Positions 4,563 through 5,990 of a stretch of 5,990 bases of DNA are shown here, piece by piece (position 1 is the first letter of the stretch; each line of letters opens with the position of its first letter). Under the pieces are notes generated by a model. It was given only the letters and a program-made list of their open reading frames with translations. It did no database searches and had not been told where the DNA came from. Source of the stretch: Candidatus Uhrbacteria bacterium. Its GTDB lineage: Bacteria > Patescibacteriota > Patescibacteriia > UBA9934 > UBA11717. Location of the stretch: assembly GCA_013203725.1 (NCBI GenBank), contig JABMPK010000006.1, positions 1 through 5,990 of the forward strand, in the 5' to 3' direction. A program made the translations under genes and the position numbers.

Positions 4563-5471
4563 ATGGATCATGTTCAACATATTCCTGTCCTCTTGGAGGA
4601 GGTGCGAGAATTCATGCACGCTGAAGCAGGTGGGGTTTATGTTGACGGGACGCTTGGGCACGGCGGTCACACCGAGATGTTGCTGAAAGATTCAGCTCCA
4701 GACGGTGTGGTTGTAGGAATAGAGCTTGACTCCCGCAACATGGAGATTGCAAAGGAACGTTTGCAGTCATTTGGTGACAGGGTGAAGTTTGTCTTGGGAA
4801 GCTACAGCGACCTTAAGGCGCACTTGGACGATCTAGACATCAAGGAAGTAGATGGAATACTTCTAGATGTTGGGTTCAGTTCATCTCACGTTGATGATCC
4901 AATCCGTGGATTTAGTTTTATGAAAGAAGGGCCGTTGGATATGCGGTACGACTCCGACCAGGAGCTCTCAGCTGCAGTAGTTGTGAATTCGTGGCCGGAG
5001 GCAAAACTCGCGGAGGCTTTCTTGCTCTACGGAGAGGAAAGACAGGCGCACAAGATTGCAAACGTGATCGTAAAGCGCCGTCGCGAGAAACGCTTTCGTA
5101 CAACAACAGACCTTTCAGAAACTATTGCGTCAGCCTTGGGGAGGCGCGGGAAGATACATCCCGCAACTCGCGTCTTCCAGGCACTGCGCATTGTAGTAAA
5201 CGACGAGCTCGGTTCGTTGAAGGCAGTTTTGCCAGACGCGGTGCAGGTGCTCAAGGAAGGTGGTCACATTTGTGTGATCGCATTCCACTCGTTAGAAGAT
5301 CGCATCGTAAAAAAATATATGCGAGGATCGACTGACATAGAGGTACTAACAAAACGACCGATAGTACCAACCGAGGAAGAACAAAAAAACAACCCACGCG
5401 CGCGAAGTGCAAAATTGCGTGTGGCGAAAAAACAAAAATCTAATGAAAACTATCAGAAAAACAAGACGTAA
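4563..5471 (+). CDS. rsmH: 16S rRNA (cytosine-1402-N4)-methyltransferase RsmH
   Basis: Methylates N4 of C1402 in the 16S rRNA decoding centre with S-adenosylmethionine; older name MraW. 302 residues, full length. Visible family features in order are HIPVLLEEV (6-14), the SAM-binding VDGTLGHGGHT (27-37), GIELDSR (52-58), LLDVGFSSSHVDD (100-112) followed by RGFSFMKEGPLDMRYD (115-130), the central substrate domain with ERQAHKIANVIVKRR, then ATRVFQALRIVVNDEL (201-216), AFHSLEDRIVKKYM (240-253), and the C-terminal NPRARSAKLRVAKK. The family's usual LDLGVSSPQ reads LDVGFSSSH here, a mild variation. ATG 4563 directly precedes the conserved start; a second ATG at 4569 would trim only two residues. 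Its last 29 bases overlap the next gene. The Lys/Asn-rich tail after 290 arises from that overlap. Confidence 0.97.
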   Translation: MDHVQHIPVLLEEVREFMHAEAGGVYVDGTLGHGGHTEMLLKDSAPDGVVVGIELDSRNMEIAKERLQSFGDRVKFVLGSYSDLKAHLDDLDIKEVDGILLDVGFSSSHVDDPIRGFSFMKEGPLDMRYDSDQELSAAVVVNSWPEAKLAEAFLLYGEERQAHKIANVIVKRRREKRFRTTTDLSETIASALGRRGKIHPATRVFQALRIVVNDELGSLKAVLPDAVQVLKEGGHICVIAFHSLEDRIVKKYMRGSTDIEVLTKRPIVPTEEEQKNNPRARSAKLRVAKKQKSNENYQKNKT

Positions 5472-5754
5472 GTCTAACTCTATCCCGTTTTGGAACGTGG
5501 TATGTGTGTTAACGTTGCTCCTTATTGGAGGAGGCTACGTGTTTCAAATGTCGTCGGTAACGCAACGTGGGTATCAAATTCGTGATTTAGAAGTAGCGGT
5601 ACAGGATTTGGAAATGGAGGCGGAGCAGTTAAAGGTTCAGGTTGCAGAAACAACAAGCCTTTCTAATGTTTCAGAGCGAATGCAAATTCTTGGATTCACA
5701 GAACCGGATCAAATTACCTACATAGAAGGACCAGAAGCCGTTGCCGTTCGATAG
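5443..5754 (+). CDS. ftsL: FtsL/DivIC-like cell division protein
   Basis: A small bitopic membrane protein of 103 residues in the position where ftsL sits in dcw clusters. It has a basic cytoplasmic tail (KTIRKTRRK), one membrane segment at about 16-36 (FWNVVCVLTLLLIGGGYVF), and an extracytoplasmic coiled coil at about 43-72 with heptad-spaced hydrophobics in IRDLEVAVQDLEMEAEQLKVQV. It ends with a short segment, ERMQILGFTEPDQITYIEG, of the kind that follows the zipper in FtsL/DivIC proteins. FtsL partners FtsB and helps activate septal wall synthesis. I start at ATG 5443; a GTG at 5407 would lie deep in rsmH and add a charged tail. The 29-base overlap with rsmH and lack of a Shine-Dalgarno suggest translational coupling. 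Identity rests on architecture and position, since the family is poorly conserved. Confidence 0.83.
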   Translation: MKTIRKTRRKSNSIPFWNVVCVLTLLLIGGGYVFQMSSVTQRGYQIRDLEVAVQDLEMEAEQLKVQVAETTSLSNVSERMQILGFTEPDQITYIEGPEAVAVR

Positions 5755-5910
5755 TATGAGTATTTATCAATATATGATTCTAAACTTTGACGCAATGTCA
5801 TCGTTAGTGAAAGTTTTGTTCTCCAGCTAACATCGCACTCTGATGTCATCTTACGAAAATTCGTAATCTGAGATCAGAATGGGATACAAGCATGCCCTTC
5901 TGTGTGAGAA

Positions 5911-5963
5911 GTGACGCTCAAAAGAAACTGTGGAATTTCCACAGTTTTCTTTTTGAGCGTCAC
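5911..5963. terminator. Long hairpin, probable terminator of the mraZ-rsmH-ftsL transcript
   Basis: Left arm 5911-5934 and right arm 5938-5963 pair almost completely: GTGACGCTC with GAGCGTCAC at the base, CTGTGGA with TCCACAG at the tip, and A-rich against T-rich tracts between with two single-base bulges. The inner stem followed by TTTTCTTTTT (5945-5954) reads as an intrinsic terminator, and the opposite strand has a similar A/T arrangement, so it may act both ways. The additional 9-bp closing stem outside the T-run is unusual for a simple terminator. Confidence 0.65.
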
Positions 5964-5968
5964 CCTGA

Positions 5969-5990
5969 CACGTCGCTCGCGAGCGACGTG
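5969..5990. repeat. Perfect 22-bp palindrome at the window edge
   Basis: CACGTCGCTCG (5969-5979) is followed at once by its exact reverse complement CGAGCGACGTG (5980-5990), with no spacer. It is GC-rich, unlike the surrounding sequence. It begins 5 bases after the terminator-like hairpin. It could be a second terminator stem if T bases follow outside the window, or a dimeric protein site. The arms may extend past the edge only if the right side matches the sequence CTGA on the left. Confidence 0.6.

Larger units (their letters stand above)
5755..5990. other. Structured non-coding region after ftsL
   Basis: No convincing gene is present in this 236-base stretch. A 24-codon frame (5756-5830) begins just after ftsL but has no ribosome binding site or recognisable product. 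A hairpin pairs TTACGAA (5851-5857) with TTCGTAA (5860-5866), with outer CTGAT (5840-5844) and ATCAG (5873-5877) able to close it. The terminator-like hairpin and the terminal palindrome are listed separately. The next dcw gene, normally ftsI, is not seen before the edge. Confidence 0.6.

Noticed and set aside
4991..5335. Second plus-strand frame inside rsmH, and the antisense frames opposite it
   Set aside because: These are out-of-phase readings of the highly conserved rsmH sequence; the translation is Arg-rich and not protein-like.
5756..5830. 24-codon frame after ftsL (MSIYQYMILNF...)
   Set aside because: Too short, with no ribosome binding site and no recognisable feature; it may be chance. 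Proteomics or conservation would be needed to revive it.
1..5990. CRISPR array, tRNA genes, insertion sequences
   Set aside because: No spaced direct repeats of CRISPR length, no cloverleaf-like sequences noticed, and no transposase-like frame on either strand.

Overview
The window looks like a stretch of bacterial chromosome from a small-genome lineage, most likely a member of the Candidate Phyla Radiation (Patescibacteria). That is an inference. It rests on the mix of genes (an MccF-type S66 carboxypeptidase, a Gmad2-domain lipoprotein, a MraZ/RsmH/FtsL-type division block), on compact spacing, and on a near absence of Shine-Dalgarno sequences. No rRNA or marker gene is present to fix the taxonomy. 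All eight intact genes and the one broken gene run on the plus strand. TAA, TAG and TGA are all used as stops, so the standard bacterial code fits and a UGA-glycine code does not.

Positions 1-2319, household and envelope genes. The window opens inside a broken gene: two reading frames join into a plausible zinc metallopeptidase only if one base near 141 is skipped, and the break falls exactly in the HExxH motif. Next come a MazG-like nucleotide pyrophosphohydrolase (427-762), an S66 serine carboxypeptidase of the LdcA/MccF type (783-1814) with its Ser-Glu-His triad visible, and a small Gmad2-domain lipoprotein (1852-2319).

Positions 2320-2972, a HigBA toxin-antitoxin module. The toxin gene comes first, then the antitoxin. 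In front is a textbook sigma-70-type promoter whose 17-base spacer and -10 box lie inside a perfect 11-bp inverted repeat, the expected place for an autoregulatory operator.

Positions 2973-3829: a spacer with competing hairpins, a small alpha/beta hydrolase (3087-3761), and a strong bidirectional intrinsic terminator.

Positions 3830-4122 hold no gene but much structure: a 30-bp inverted repeat, two tandem DnaA-box-like 9-mers, and six G-rich boxes at 10-bp spacing that match the arrangement of MraZ operators, followed by a pyrimidine-rich leader.

Positions 4123-5754 are the start of a division and cell wall (dcw) cluster: mraZ, rsmH and an ftsL-like gene, closely packed, the last two overlapping by 29 bases. 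MraZ probably represses its own operon through the box array. RsmH methylates 16S rRNA, and the FtsL-like protein would join the divisome.

Positions 5755-5990 hold no convincing gene. They contain a small hairpin, a long terminator-like hairpin with a T-rich 3' side, and a perfect 22-bp palindrome that runs to the window edge. The conserved next gene of a dcw cluster, ftsI, is therefore not directly adjacent.

I found no evidence of a wholly new system. The most interesting items are the frameshift inside the metallopeptidase active site, the mraZ control region, and the paired palindromes after ftsL.
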